Source: Citrus sinensis
Lineage: Eukaryota > Streptophyta > Magnoliopsida > Sapindales > Rutaceae
Reading direction: 5' to 3'
Length of the DNA stretch: 64,000 nt
Assembly: GCF_022201045.2 (NCBI RefSeq)
Contig: NC_068562.1
Coordinates: forward strand, 8,414,001-8,478,000
Shown: one piece after another, positions 24,491-35,357 of the stretch
How the letters are laid out: each line of letters starts with the position of its first letter
Numbering within the stretch: the stretch's first letter is position 1
Translations under genes and position numbers: made by a program
Notes under the pieces: generated by a model
Database searches by the model: none
What the model was told of the DNA's origin: nothing
The model's input: the letters and a program-made list of their open reading frames with translations, nothing else

Positions 24491-25617
24491 GGAGCTCCTT
24501 ACTACTATATATGAGCAGTGATCTATTCTCCGAAAGTAAATTCCGATTAACCCCGATAAAAGGCAAAAAAAAAAAAGAAATAAATAAAATAAATTACATT
24601 TGGGTCGTGTTCAGTCGGAGTTAATTTCGGGGCAATAAGCATTTTCCATTCTATATGAAATAGAAAAAGAATTTTGGGCTCACTCTTTGGAGCCTGTGTA
24701 AAAGTTCCAGCTTATTTAGGTTTGATTAGGCCCAACCCATTTCACATCACATTGAACAGACATTTAATTTTGCAGAAAAAGCAACCAAGATCCTCAATCT
24801 TTGCTTAAATGTACGTAGACATCCTTAATTTAGGCTTTGTTTGATATTAAAATTGTGCAGCTATAATTTTTAAAGTACGTTATCAAAATTTTGATAAATA
24901 TTATCTGTTATAATTTAAAAATTAAATTAATTTGATCAACTACTTTTATAATGAAAAATTTACAATATTTTTTTAAATTGTTATTTAAAAATTATGTATA
25001 CAATACATTATTAGATTTTATTTCATAATTATAATTTTTTTTATAGCAACTGCAACTTAAAAATTGTAGTACCTCAATATTAAATAAGACTTTAAAATAG
25101 TTAAACAATCTCTTTTCCATACAAATCTTAGGATTACTGTGATTATTTTTGAAAAAAAAAATGTGACCATTTGGGACTAAAAAAGATCTATATGTAAAAT
25201 AAAGGCGGATCCGAGGATGGTTACAAAATACAATAGCACAAATAGTACAAAACAAAACTTGAATTAAAATAATAACAAATTGACACTATTGGGATAAAAC
25301 ATTGATGACGGCATCGTTTTCATCTGAAACAGTGTGCAAGTACACTAGAATTTGTCAACTATAAAACCTCATCAATCATCAAACTGTCCTTTTTGCTGTC
25401 ATATCAAGCAAAATTGTTTATGCCAAAGCATTTCCCGAAATATATATATATATATAAATTTGTACATTATACAAGTAATCAAACAAGTCGGTAGAGAGTG
25501 GCATGGCAATAAATTCAAAGATTCAAGTAACATTAAAATTGCATGGTAAAAGTCCAATTATGCTGAGGTGGCTACTTGAAAGTTCCAACTAATTAAGATA
25601 TAATTTGATTCACACCC

Positions 25618-25644
25618 TGTGATTAGTTCTCACAAGCATAAATA
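25618..25644 (+). promoter_or_regulatory. CRP promoter module, copy 1
   Basis: TGTGATTA, 11 bp, then CATAAATA (followed by CGTC), 64 bp before the CRP1 start codon. The spacing is identical in all four CRP genes. This copy has T for C in the upstream box. Confidence 0.65.
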
Positions 25645-25707
25645 CGTCTCCTTTGCATTGACAATCTGAGCAAAAGCAGTTATAGTTCTTCTCACAGCCT
25701 AAAAGAA

Positions 25708-26004
25708 ATGGCAAGCAAAATTTCAAGCTCTGTGCTGCTGACCCTCTTCATCTTTGCCATGGTATTTTCATCAATATTACCTCTCGAAGCTGGTCCATCT
25801 ACTGGTATATTTCTGACTCTTTTATCTTTTCTTGGGATGTTCTTTAGAAGCTGTTTTCAAATAAAATGATTGTCATTTATTGATCATCAGTTTAAGGTGC
25901 CTCCTCGAGCACCAATACGGCCTTCAACACCAATAAGGTTCTGTCCACAATGCGTGTGTTGCGCGCCAGCACCACCAGGCAAATGCTGCCCCTGCCGCTG
26001 CTAA
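25708..26004 (+). CDS. Cysteine-rich secreted peptide (CRP1), probably with a damaged splice junction
   Basis: Exon 1 (25708-25804) encodes a signal peptide, MASKISSSVLLTLFIFAM..., ending LEAGPSTG. Exon 2 carries the 8-cysteine tail CPQCVCCAPAPPGKCCPCRC and a stop at 26002-26004, exactly as in CRP2. The acceptor area is altered: CRP2 has TCAG|GCCCTCCTC, whereas here about 8-13 bp are lost and TCAGTTTAAG remains. Both AG sites there give the wrong phase (the first reads directly into TAA). A cryptic AG at 25908-25909 (CCTCGAG|CA) would restore frame and give 63 aa. So the gene is either using a weak acceptor or is dead. Unit A location, same orientation as MIOX. Confidence 0.55.
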
Positions 26005-26982
26005 TGAAAACGCAGTTCGCAGTTGGGTCTCTATATGTTGATGTAATATGCATACCGTTCCAAGTGTTTCTGAGACCTATATCTACATATATATAGCTGG
26101 CTGATATGAATAAATGAGAGAAACAGTGAGCTTCTACCTTATTGTAATGCAATATGGATTCATCGTCATGTGAATTCAATCCATGTCTCTTGTCTTCGAA
26201 TAAATAAATATCAAGTCTGTTTGGTACAGACAAGTATATATCACAACTATCCGAGACTCCGAGTAGCTTTGTGTGTAAACTAGATGACTTAATTACGAGT
26301 TTTTATGTGGCACCCTTGAACTGACAATTAACAGTAAAAACAAATTAATGATGTGAATTAATAGGAGCTAGAATCATCATACATTCCAAATGCTAAAACA
26401 ATCTTGGGTTTCTGGCGATCAATGCCTCGCCACTTTCGTTACAACTAGACGCAATTGGGCTTGTATCCAGACAGGCCGAAAGTTAACACGAACTTGGGTT
26501 TTTTCTTTTTCACATCGGGCGCAATTGATCGAACATTAATGATGTAATAAAGATCTCTTTAGTTTTTTTTTTTTTTTTTAACTTTTACGACTTAAAAAAA
26601 TTATTTATTACATCATTAATGTTATAAAATTGTAAAAAAAAAAAACACCGCTTTTGGGTTCTTTTACTATTATAAACTTGTTGCAGTCCTATGCGAGAGT
26701 TTTTAAAAAATAAGAACAAACTTTGCGTATATAAATGTTTGGACTTTAAAATTATGATAGTAAACTTAGAGATGTAATAGATAATTAAAAAAAAAATCAA
26801 TAAACAAAAACTGAAAAAATGGAATAGTTTACGATCAAGTTTTTTTTAGTTAACTTTAAACAACACAAAAAAAAATTATTAAAACGAATAAATCATTTCA
26901 CTTAATTAGTGATCACATAATGAGTAGCAATCTCTGAAATATGAACGGTCGTGGCGTCTAATTATGATGCGAAGAAAATAAA

Positions 26983-27560
26983 TCATTTCATCATTAGATA
27001 CCACTCATTCTGCGGTAAGTAGAAAGCACTTTTTTGACAAGTAGTACTTATGAATGTGTTTGCTGTTTAGATAAACGTCGCGCTAATGGAAGTAATTTTC
27101 ATGTTGCAGCGCTGCACTAATCAGAACATACAAACACTTAATGAACGAGGAGGATGTAGAAAATCTGAAGTGGCTTCAAATATTCTGGTAAGCCCTTTAA
27201 GTTCTTTTGGCAAGTCCAAGTACACGATGTGGATATGCTTAACGTTCTTGCTATACATAAATTTAATTCCAATTAGTTGACTCCTCGTTCTTGTTTGGCC
27301 AGCAAATATGACCTTTACAGCAAGAGCAAAGTCCGGATAGATGTGGAAAAGGTCAACCGTTACTGTCTCTCCCTCAGTGAAAAGGTGAGTGCCAATAAAG
27401 CTCTTGTCGCAGTATTTCCCGGTGAAGCTAAAATGGTGAGACTAGAGAGTTTTCTGAAACTGACGATGGCTCAATATGGGTACTGGTGTGGCCAGTAGAC
27501 AGAGAAGTTAGCTAATGAGTATGATAATGAATTTGTTTTTGAGAGGTCATCATAGTTGCT
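26983..27560 (+). pseudogene. Truncated MIOX 3' pseudogene
   Basis: Copy of the end of MIOX exon 8 through exon 11 and 3' flank. Exon 9 (about 27110-27187) has a CAC-TAA stop within its first codons and a 1-nt deletion. Exon 10 (27303-27384) is well kept. Intron 10 has shrunk to 28 nt (27385-27412), too short to splice. The terminal exon ends at 27439. No 5' exons or promoter are present, so it cannot encode a MIOX. Confidence 0.9.
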
Positions 27561-28001
27561 TTGTTAAATAGCTAATCTGCTTGCACTTCCCATTTTTTCC
27601 TCCACAAATGAGCCAAACAGTCAAAAACTTTGTAGTTAATGGCAAGAGTAACATCTCTTGAAATTAATTTTTATTTCATTCTACAATTCAATAGACAAAC
27701 GACGTCCCTTATCTAGAATCGTAAATGTCAGACCACGCAACATTACTCCACTTTTTTATCTAGACCTTTGCCTCGCTTGTTGGCTTGCGCCTTCAGCTAT
27801 TCAAACCTCGAATTAAAAAAATAACCATATTTAATTTAATCAATCTAAATGAAAGTCTTATATATGTGTGTGTGCATGTATTTTGGTCAATAAACCATCC
27901 TTTATCGAAATTAATTTTTTTTTGGTGACTCGTTATCTTACTTTGAGCAAAGTTTACTTGCTCACCTGTTTCCTGATAATATATACAGGATATATTAGTT
28001 T

Positions 28002-29154
28002 GAGTACTGATGTTTGATGTTTGCCCTGGGTCAAACCCCAAAAAGAATCGAAATGACGTTGTTTCTACTCTAATTATTTTTGTTTTTATTCGCTATGAAA
28101 CAACGACGTTTAGGGTTATCTGTGACTCTGTCACCAAAATATCACTCTCCTTCTGCTGCAGACTTTTTTCCCCCCCTTAGAAAGGAAAGAAAATCAACCA
28201 TCTAATTCTCTTTTTCTCAGGGAAGCCAAAGGTTTGACATTCCCTCTTCTTGAAAGCCTAAACACACAATGTTTTATTTGTGAGGTTTCAGCAATGGAGG
28301 AATTAGAAGAAGACAATGGGTTTGAAGTGAGAGAGGAGCTCATGATTTCACCCAATGGTGGTCCAAAACCTACAAAGAGACTTGGCCATTTTCTCAAACC
28401 TTGCATCAACTCCATTAAAGCATCCACATAGTTGATGACATAACTTTTTCTTTGTTCTTTTTTCATGGCAAAACTCATTGCCACAGAAAGTATCCACAGA
28501 TGACAGAACTCATTGCCCTTTCCTTCATCGACATTGACATTTGCATTCTCCTCGTTTCACCGGACAACCCCTTTTGACTAAACAACCGCAACCCAACCAC
28601 AACCCAACTGCAATCTTCCATGTAAATCAGAAACGGTTCACAGCAAATCAGAACAAAGAACAAAGAAAAAAATTAAATCAGAAACACAAGCCAACTGCAA
28701 TCTTCCTAATGTATCCTAACCAAAACGATTTCGACCAGACAACCGCAACCCAACCACAACCCAACTGCAATCTTCCATGTAAATTAGAAATCAGAACAAA
28801 GAACGAAGAAAAAGTTTAAATCAGAAACACAACCCAGCTGCAATCTTCATGACGTATCCTAACCAAAACCACTTCATTCACAGCTAATCAGAACAAACAA
28901 AAAAAAAATTCAAGCTGAAACAGTGCCGTTAAGAGAATGAAGAAAAGGAAGAAGCAAGGGTTCAGATGGATTAAAGAAAGAGGAAGAAGAAGGTTGCAAA
29001 CCAAAACCAAAACGACTTCGTTGAAATCAGAATAAAGAACAAAAAAATTCAAGCCGAAACGTCGTCGTCCAATACCACTTGCAAACAAAAAAAAATTAGA
29101 ACGACGACGTTTTGAATCTTTTCGGGGTTTGACTCGAGACAAACATCATTTTCC
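28002..29154. mobile_element. Mutator-like (MULE-type) non-autonomous insertion in unit B
   Basis: A 1153-bp insert absent from unit A, where 'gatatattagttt' continues directly into 'atttggaggc'. It is flanked by the 9-bp duplication TATTAGTTT (27993-28001 and 29155-29163), the size Mutator elements make. Inverted ends share TGATGTTTG and GTCAAACCCC. The interior has a duplicated block of 'caaccgcaacccaaccacaa' type (28586 and 28740) and a short gene-like ORF at 28294. No transposase was seen. Confidence 0.8.
28294..28431 (+). pseudogene. Possible N-terminal fragment of a plant-mobile-domain protein inside the MULE
   Basis: The 45-aa ORF MEELEEDNGFEVREELMI... continues with SPNGGPKPTKRLGHFLKP and stops. 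This resembles the conserved N-terminus of plant aminotransferase-like/plant mobile domain (MAIN-like) proteins as I remember the family (REELMxSPxGGxPT...HFLKP). The domain itself is missing. It is preceded by 'ggtttcagca', which looks like an intron acceptor. Either a captured host exon or a remnant of a PMD-carrying element; the family call needs a search. Confidence 0.4.
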
Positions 29155-29207
29155 TATTAGTTTTTTTGGAGGCATTATTCCGCTACAAATCTTGTTCAGG
29201 GACCAAG

Positions 29208-29390
29208 GGTGGATCTAGCAAATTAATTCATAGGGGGGACAACATTATAATAAAAATAATAAATTATAAAATTGGTCCTAATATCAAATTTTATTTATAA
29301 AATTGGTGGAAAATTAAAGGAAATTTATATTTGAGTGGGATCAATTGCCCCCACACTCTCGAATTTAGATCCGCCTCTGCGTGGAACTTC
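29208..29390. mobile_element. hAT-like relic (unit B copy)
   Basis: Counterpart of the 24284-24490 relic, with AGGGTGGATCTAGCAAATT at the left and AGATCCGCCTCTG at the right. It was inherited through the segmental duplication and is slightly shorter inside. Confidence 0.5.
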
Positions 29391-30558
29391 TTACAACCGT
29401 ATATGAAAAGTGATATATTCTCCGAAAGTAAATTCCCATTAACCCCAATAAAGGCAAAAAAAAAAAAAATAAATAATAAAATAAAATAAATTATATTTGG
29501 GTGGTGTTCAGTCGGGGGTTAGTTTCGGGGCAATAAGCATTTTCCATTCTATATGAGTTACAAAATGTAGTTTGTGCTCATTCTCTGCGGCCTGGGTAAA
29601 AGTTCCAGCTTATTTAGGTTTGATTAGGTCCAACCCATTTCTCAGCACATTGACCAGACATTTGACTTTGAAAACAAAAAAAAAAAAGCACCAAGATCCT
29701 CAATCTTTGCTTAAATGTCCGTAGACTGCCTTAATTTTGGTTTTATTTGGTATTGAGATTGGACAACTATAATTTTTAATATACAACATTAAAGTGTTTA
29801 ATAAACACTAACTATTAAAACTTAAAAGTTAAATTGATTTGGTCAATTATTTTTATGATGAAAAACTTATAATATTTTTACTATTTTTGTCACAATTATT
29901 ATTTAAAAGTTATGTATAATAATATATTATTAACTTTTATTTAATAACTATAATTTTTTTCACAGCAACTGAAATTTAAAAATTATAACATCTCAATACC
30001 AAACATAACTTTAAGGTAGTCTAACAGTCTCTTTTGCATATAAACCTTAGGATTATTGTAATTATTTTTGAAAAAAGTTTATGTGACCATTTTTGAGACT
30101 AAAAAGATCTTTGTGTAAGGTAAAGGCCGATCCGAAGATAGTTACAAAATCCAATAGCACAAATAGTATAAAACAAAACTTGCCCTAAAATAATTACAAA
30201 CTGACACCAGTGGGGATAAAATATTGACGATGGCATCGTTTTTCTGAAACAGTGTGCAAGGACACAGGAATTTGTCAACTATGAAACCTAATCAAACTTT
30301 CATTTTCGCTGTCGTATCAAGTAAAATTGTTTATGCCAAAGCATTTCCCGGAAGACACACACACACACACACACACACATTATACAAGTAATCAAACAAG
30401 TGGAAAGCGAGTGGCATGGCAATAAATTCAAATAACATTAAAATTGCATGGTAAAAGTCCAATTATGCTGAGGTGGCTACTTGAAAATTTCAACAAATTA
30501 AGACAATTTGGGCTTCAATTATTTTTATTGGTGGGAATTGAACCTTTTTTATTCACAC

Positions 30559-30585
30559 TGTGATCAGTTCTTACAAGCATAAATA
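30559..30585 (+). promoter_or_regulatory. CRP promoter module, copy 2
   Basis: TGTGATCA, 11 bp, then CATAAATA followed by TGTC, 65 bp before the CRP2 start codon. Confidence 0.7.
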
Positions 30586-30649
30586 TGTCTCCTTTGCATT
30601 GACAATCTAAGCAAAAGCAGTTGACAGTTTTTCTCACGGCCTAAAAGAA

Positions 30650-30969
30650 ATGGCAGGCAAAATTTCAAGCTCTGTGCTGCTGAAACTCTTCATTTTTGCC
30701 ATGGTATTTTCCTCAATACTACCTTTCGAAGCTGCTCAACCTCCTGGTAATTGTATACTCATATATTTCTGACTTTTATCTTTTTTCTTGGGATGTTCTT
30801 TAGAAGCTGTTTTCAAATAAAATTATTTGTCATTTATTGATCAGGCCCTCCTCTGTATAAGATGCCTCCTCGAGCACCAATACGGCCTTCACCACCAATA
30901 AGGTTCTGTCCACAATGTGTGTGTTGCGCGCCAGCACCACCAGGCAAATGCTGCCCCTGCCGCTGCTAA
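30650..30969 (+). CDS. Cysteine-rich secreted peptide (CRP2)
   Basis: Two exons, 30650-30746 and 30845-30969, 222 nt, 73 aa. Residues 1 to about 28 form a signal peptide (MAGKISSSVLLKLFIFAMVF...LPFEAAQ), so the product should enter the secretory pathway. The mature part is proline-rich and ends in CPQCVCCAPAPPGKCCPCRC: eight cysteines, with the last residue a cysteine. The intron is phase 1 with consensus G|GTAATT and CAG|GC junctions. It is the intact counterpart of CRP1 in the duplicated block. Short peptides with this tail are found in other dicots as uncharacterised proteins. The function is unknown; a signal or an antimicrobial/metal-binding role is possible but not shown. Confidence 0.82.
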
Positions 30970-31374
30970 TGAAAACACAGTTCACAGTTGGGTCTCCATA
31001 TGTTGATGTAATACGCATACCGTTCCAAGTGTTTCTGAGACCTATATCTATATATATAGCTGGCTGATATGAATAAATAAGAGAAACAGTGAGTTTCTAC
31101 CTTATTGTATTGCAATATGGATTCATCGTCATGTGAATTCAATCCATGTCTCTTGTCTTCGAGTAAATACATATCAAGTCTGTTTGGTGCAGACAAGTAT
31201 ATATCACAACTATCCGAGACTCCGAGTAGCTTTGTGTGTAAGCTAGCTGACTTAATTACGAGTTTTTATGTGGCACCCATGAACTGATAATTAACAGTAA
31301 AAACAAATTAATGATGTGAATTAATAGGAGCTAGAATCATCTTACATTTCAAATGCTATAACAATCCTGGGTTT

Positions 31375-31664
31375 CTGGCAATCAATGCCTCGCCACTTTC
31401 GTTACAACTAAACGCAATTGGGCCTGGATCTACACAGGCCCAATTGTTAACGCAAATTTGCGTTTTACATTTGTCACGTTGGGCCCAACCACAACACTGG
31501 GCTGGATTTCGCTTTGTTGCAGTGAAACGCACCTTTCAGTGGAGAAGCAGCAACACGGTGCCGGTTCGGAGAATTCCGGTCATTGACAGTCTTCTCGACA
31601 GACTACGAACTCGGTGGGGGAAACAATTGATCGAACATTAATGATGTAATAAAGATCTCTTTAG

Positions 31665-31697
<33 letters not shown>

Positions 31698-32031
31698 ACT
31701 TAAAAAATTATTTATTTCATCATTAATGTTATAAAATTGTAACAAAAAGGGTAAAAAAAAAAAAAAACACCGCTTTTGAGTTCTTTTACTATTATAAACT
31801 CGTTGCAGTCCTATGCGAGTTTTTTTTTTTAAATAAGAACAAGTTTTGCGTCAATAAATGTTTGGACTTCAAAATTATGGTGGTAGAGTTAGAGATGTAA
31901 TAGATTTTTTTTTTTAAAAAAAAACAATGACCAAAAATTGAAAAAATCGGAATAGTTTACGATCAAGCTTTTTTTAGTTAACTTTAAACAACACAAAAAA
32001 AATTATTAAAATGAATAAATCATTTCACTTA
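31375..32031. other. 3' flank of unit B, no gene
   Basis: Collinear with about 26405-26880 of unit A, but with roughly 150 extra bp at 31475-31625 that unit A lacks. A short ORF across that piece (31444-31641) has no domain. Poly-T runs flank it. Confidence 0.5.
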
Positions 32032-32958
32032 AGAGTGAGGCTATTGGCACTCCTTTACTTATCTCTTAAAATTCCACTTGGATAATTACAATTATTTTCT
32101 AAATTAAAATTACGAGAATAGACAAATAATAGAAGAGTTTAATTGAATGCAGAAATGATTTCATAACTCTTTAAATTAACTAATTTTTTTTTTTAACAAC
32201 GAAAGAAAGCTGGCAAAAAAGATAAAGAATCTTCTAAGAATTTAAGAGAAAAAAATATTTGCAACACTTGGTGCAATTTTTTAGTCCCAAGAGCTTTAGG
32301 CATACAAAAGAGTCGATTATGTGGTTTCCAGCATTTATGAGGATGACAAATCAATATTGTATATGATTTATCATAAGTCTTGTGAATCTCATTACCAAAG
32401 AATCCTTAGCACTCCCCTTTCCTGTTTACATATTCAAACCAACACCAAATCAATCACAGTTCTCAAATGACAATTGAGAGAGCAAGTTTAAATATTGAAA
32501 TAAATTCTCCTTCTTAATTATGTTCAATGTGAATATTGAGAAAAAAAATTTTATGGGACATTGAATTATACGTAAATTACAGTAAGAAAAAAAAAGTACT
32601 AATTTTTTGTTAAACCCAGTCAGTTGATTCACATAAAAACAAAATATTCTAAGAAATATTGTTCGAGAGGTGTAAACCGTGAGAGAGGGATACAAATTAT
32701 CAAGAGTTTTATATATAATTTCACATATGAGTTGTTCGCAACTTCACATATAATTTGACTGAATACACAAAAAATAAAAAAATAAAAAAGAAGAGACGTT
32801 GAGAAAGAGATGACGAGACTCGTGAATGGGGTTTACGATCTAGGGCTAGTTTTAGAAATTATGTGAGTGTTAATAGCAATAGTACAATGTTTTCAAATTT
32901 TTAATGGTGTTTATTTAGTAGAGAGGTTTTAAGAGAACATTAGGGGTGTGCCAATAGC

Positions 32959-34336
32959 CAGTGGCGGATCCAGCTTGGGACCAGTGGGGACTTAAGTCCC
33001 CACTGAAAAAAAAAATCCTTTATTAACTAATTTAATTTATCAAAAATTTCTAATAAATTTTTTCCTAAGCCCCCACTAATTTATATTCAAACCCCTAACA
33101 CATAAACATAATTACATACTTTAAGTTTTTAAAACAAATAAAAAGATATGAGCTTTACAAACTAAAATTAAGCCCACAAATATTAATATTAATCAAATTT
33201 TTAAATAACCCACAAACCCATTAATAATATTTTATTATTCTTTACCTTTCTCCAATTCCTCTGCCTGCACCAATACGCAAATCTGAAACCCCTAAATCAT
33301 CTTCTTGTTTCGGCATCTCCAAAAGCAAAGTGGAAAGTGATTTCTCCTCCAAATTTCAAACAACCCCTCGTTTCTTCATTCAATAAAATTAAGGTACAAA
33401 TTAATATTTTATTTGCTTTTTATTTTATTATTTATAAATCATATATAATTATTTGTTGAATTGATGTAGTTGTTTTTCTTCCCCATTAGTTAGTGTATCA
33501 TCGGGCTATTGGTGTATTTGAAAAATATAATGTGAATTATGTGATTGAGTGTAGATTTCATAAAAAAGAACACATATTATTAATTAAGAAAATAACAATT
33601 GCAATTAAGCATTTGCTTGTTTAGCTTTATTGTCTTGTAATGTTTGTTAATTAATTTATAGCATTAATATAATTATATAATAGGAGAATATGCTAAAAGT
33701 GCTACTAGCCTAAGTAAACTACTCAATATTCATAATCTTTATTTATATTTTGAAATAGGTATGGAAAGGTTTTACAAAAGAAAGGAGCCACAATTTTTAG
33801 AAAAAAATGATGATGCTTCAACAAGCAGAAGCATCCAAATGAGTTCTCTACAATTGATATCATGGCACTTGAGATTCAACTTGATACATATATTTTGGAT
33901 ATGGGCACTAGTGGTGAGTTTTCACAATTAAAGGATATTGGTGATCTTGCAAAGCGGATGGTCGAGACTAAGAGACATAATGTATACCCATTAGTTTACT
34001 TGTTAATAACATTGGCATTGACTTTACCTGTTGCCACTGCGAGTGTAGAGAGAGCATTTTCAGCCATGAACATTTTGAAGAATCGGTTATGAAACCGAAT
34101 GGGAGAGCAATGGATGAATGATAGTTTAATTGTTTACATAGAAAAAGACTTATTTAATAATATTGATAATGAAGTTGTAATGCAACGTTATCAATGTATG
34201 AAAACTCGTAAAGGACAATTATAAACATATATTGAAGTATGATAAATCTTTCAAATTTATATATTTATTACTCTTTAAATTTTTTTATCGTCGTTGGGTA
34301 AGCCCCCAGTCAATCAACATGCTGTCTCCGCCCCTG
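32959..34336 (+). mobile_element. Internally deleted hAT element nested in the TIR element
   Basis: Starts CAGTGGCGGATCCAGC and ends TCCGCCCCTG, a hAT TIR pair, with the 8-bp target duplication CCAATAGC at 32951-32958 and 34337-34344. The 1.38-kb interior keeps the start and end of a transposase gene but has lost the middle. Confidence 0.88.
33761..34224 (+). pseudogene. hAT transposase remnant (N-terminus joined to dimerisation domain)
   Basis: An initial ATG at 33761 opens MERFYKRKEPQF, similar to the start of plant TTF-type/hAT transposases. After about 30 residues the frame fails. A second open stretch (33862-34092) carries the hAT C-terminal dimerisation motif: YPLVYLLITLALTLPVATAS followed by VERAFSAMNILK. 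A stop interrupts it at 34090, and homology continues to about 34224. The catalytic RNase-H-like core between the two parts is absent, so this copy cannot transpose itself. Confidence 0.82.
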
Positions 34337-34847
34337 CCAATAGCACCACTCTTCACTTAATTAGTGATCACATAATGAGTGGTGATCCCTGAAATATGAA
34401 TGGTCATGGTGTTTAATTATGATGCGAAGAAAATATGGAGTTCGATATTTCTTTCGACTTTCTATTCCTCAAAAGCAATTTGGAGTCCATGGAACGGAAA
34501 ATGTTGGCTCCTATAAAATGTGTAGGAAATGGTCGACTCACGACTCTGCCACAAAAGTCACAACTGTTTGTTTCTAGTCATCATCAACGTCAATTTTTTA
34601 TTAATTTCCAAACTCGAAATCCTATGCCACCATCAAGTAATTTAATGTTTTTAGGAAGATATTTATGAAAGTTCGATAGTAGGTGTGTGGAATCAACTCG
34701 CAAGGATTTGACGTGGTAGACTTGGCGTCAATTCAAAACTTCAACAGTATGAAAAGATATATATGAAATTGTGGGGAAAAAATCTAAGAGACCTCAAAAG
34801 TATTGAGGTTCCAAGTTGGAAGTTTAATTCGTCTAATAGTTAGACCA

Positions 34848-34874
34848 TGTGATCACATCTTATGACTATAAATA
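34848..34874 (+). promoter_or_regulatory. CRP promoter module, copy 3
   Basis: TGTGATCA, 11 bp, then TATAAATA followed by TGTC, 81 bp before the CRP3 start codon. Confidence 0.7.
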
Positions 34875-34954
34875 TGTCTCAGTAGCGATATTAATTGAAG
34901 CATATAACAGTCAATTTTTTTTGGGCTAAAAACTGAGCTTATAATAACTAAGAT

Positions 34955-35357
34955 ATGGCAGGCAACAATCCAAGATGCATGCTGCTAACTCTTTTCATCT
35001 TCGTCATAGTATTGTCTCCAACGTTGCCATGCAAAGAAGCAGCTCGTTTAACAGCTGCTAATGGTAATTAATCTCATACAGAAATATATGACATCTTTTT
35101 ACATATATTTCATAAGAGTACTTTTAAAGAAAACGCTTTCTGTAAAAATCTATAAAATTTCTCTAATTACTTTGAGTAGAAATTAATTAAAACGCCGATA
35201 TATTATCCTTCATTTTGACAGGCATTAATGTTTATCAATTATTGCAGGTCTTAGCGGAGTGCAGAGAGCACCTTTCGCACCTACAATCGTGTGTCCACTT
35301 TGTGTTAGGTGTTGCGAGCCTGCACCACCAGGTCGATGTTGCAAGTGCGGCTGCTGA
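34955..35357 (+). CDS. Cysteine-rich secreted peptide (CRP3)
   Basis: Two exons, 34955-35063 and 35248-35357, 219 nt, 72 aa. The signal peptide (MAGNNPRCMLLTLFIFVIVL...) ends near the CKEAARLTAANG segment. The mature tail is CPLCVRCCEPAPPGRCCKCGC, with the same eight cysteines as CRP2 but one extra residue between the second cysteine and the CC pair. The intron is phase 1, at the same place as in CRP2. It is more diverged than CRP1/CRP2 and lies just outside the duplicated block, so it stems from an older duplication. Function unknown. Confidence 0.82.

Larger units (their letters stand above)
22677..26974. repeat. Segmental duplication, unit A
   Basis: This runs from inside MIOX exon 8 through MIOX exons 9-11, the 3' flank, a hAT relic and the CRP1 gene, to 'gatgcgaagaaaat'. 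The same order recurs in unit B (26975-34434). The left breakpoint word 'catcattagataccactc' is at 22677 and again at about 26983. Unit A alone carries the palindromic MITE at 23743-24097. Confidence 0.88.
32032..34351. mobile_element. TIR element, family 'CTATTGGCACC' (copy 2), split by a nested hAT
   Basis: The ends read inward are AGAGTGAGGCTATTGGCAC (left) and GAGTGGTGCTATTGGCAC (right, interrupted by the nested insert). The 8-bp duplication TTCACTTA lies at 32024-32031 and 34352-34359, and unit A has the empty site 'catttcacttaattagtg' near 26895. Without the nested hAT it is about 0.93 kb and AT-rich; no transposase of its own was seen. Same family as 11037-11579. Confidence 0.82.
26975..34434. 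repeat. Segmental duplication, unit B (expanded by insertions)
   Basis: Collinear with unit A: MIOX 3' fragment, 'caataaaccatcctttaac/tcg', hAT relic, CRP gene and downstream flank, ending at the same 'gatgcgaagaaaat' word. It is about 3.2 kb longer because of the insertions at 28002-29154 and 32032-34351. The reverse differences (MITE only in A) show both units kept evolving after the duplication. Confidence 0.88.

Noticed and set aside
31444..31641. 65-aa ORF in the extra piece of unit B
   Set aside because: No start context, no domain, and absent from unit A; could not be supported as a gene.
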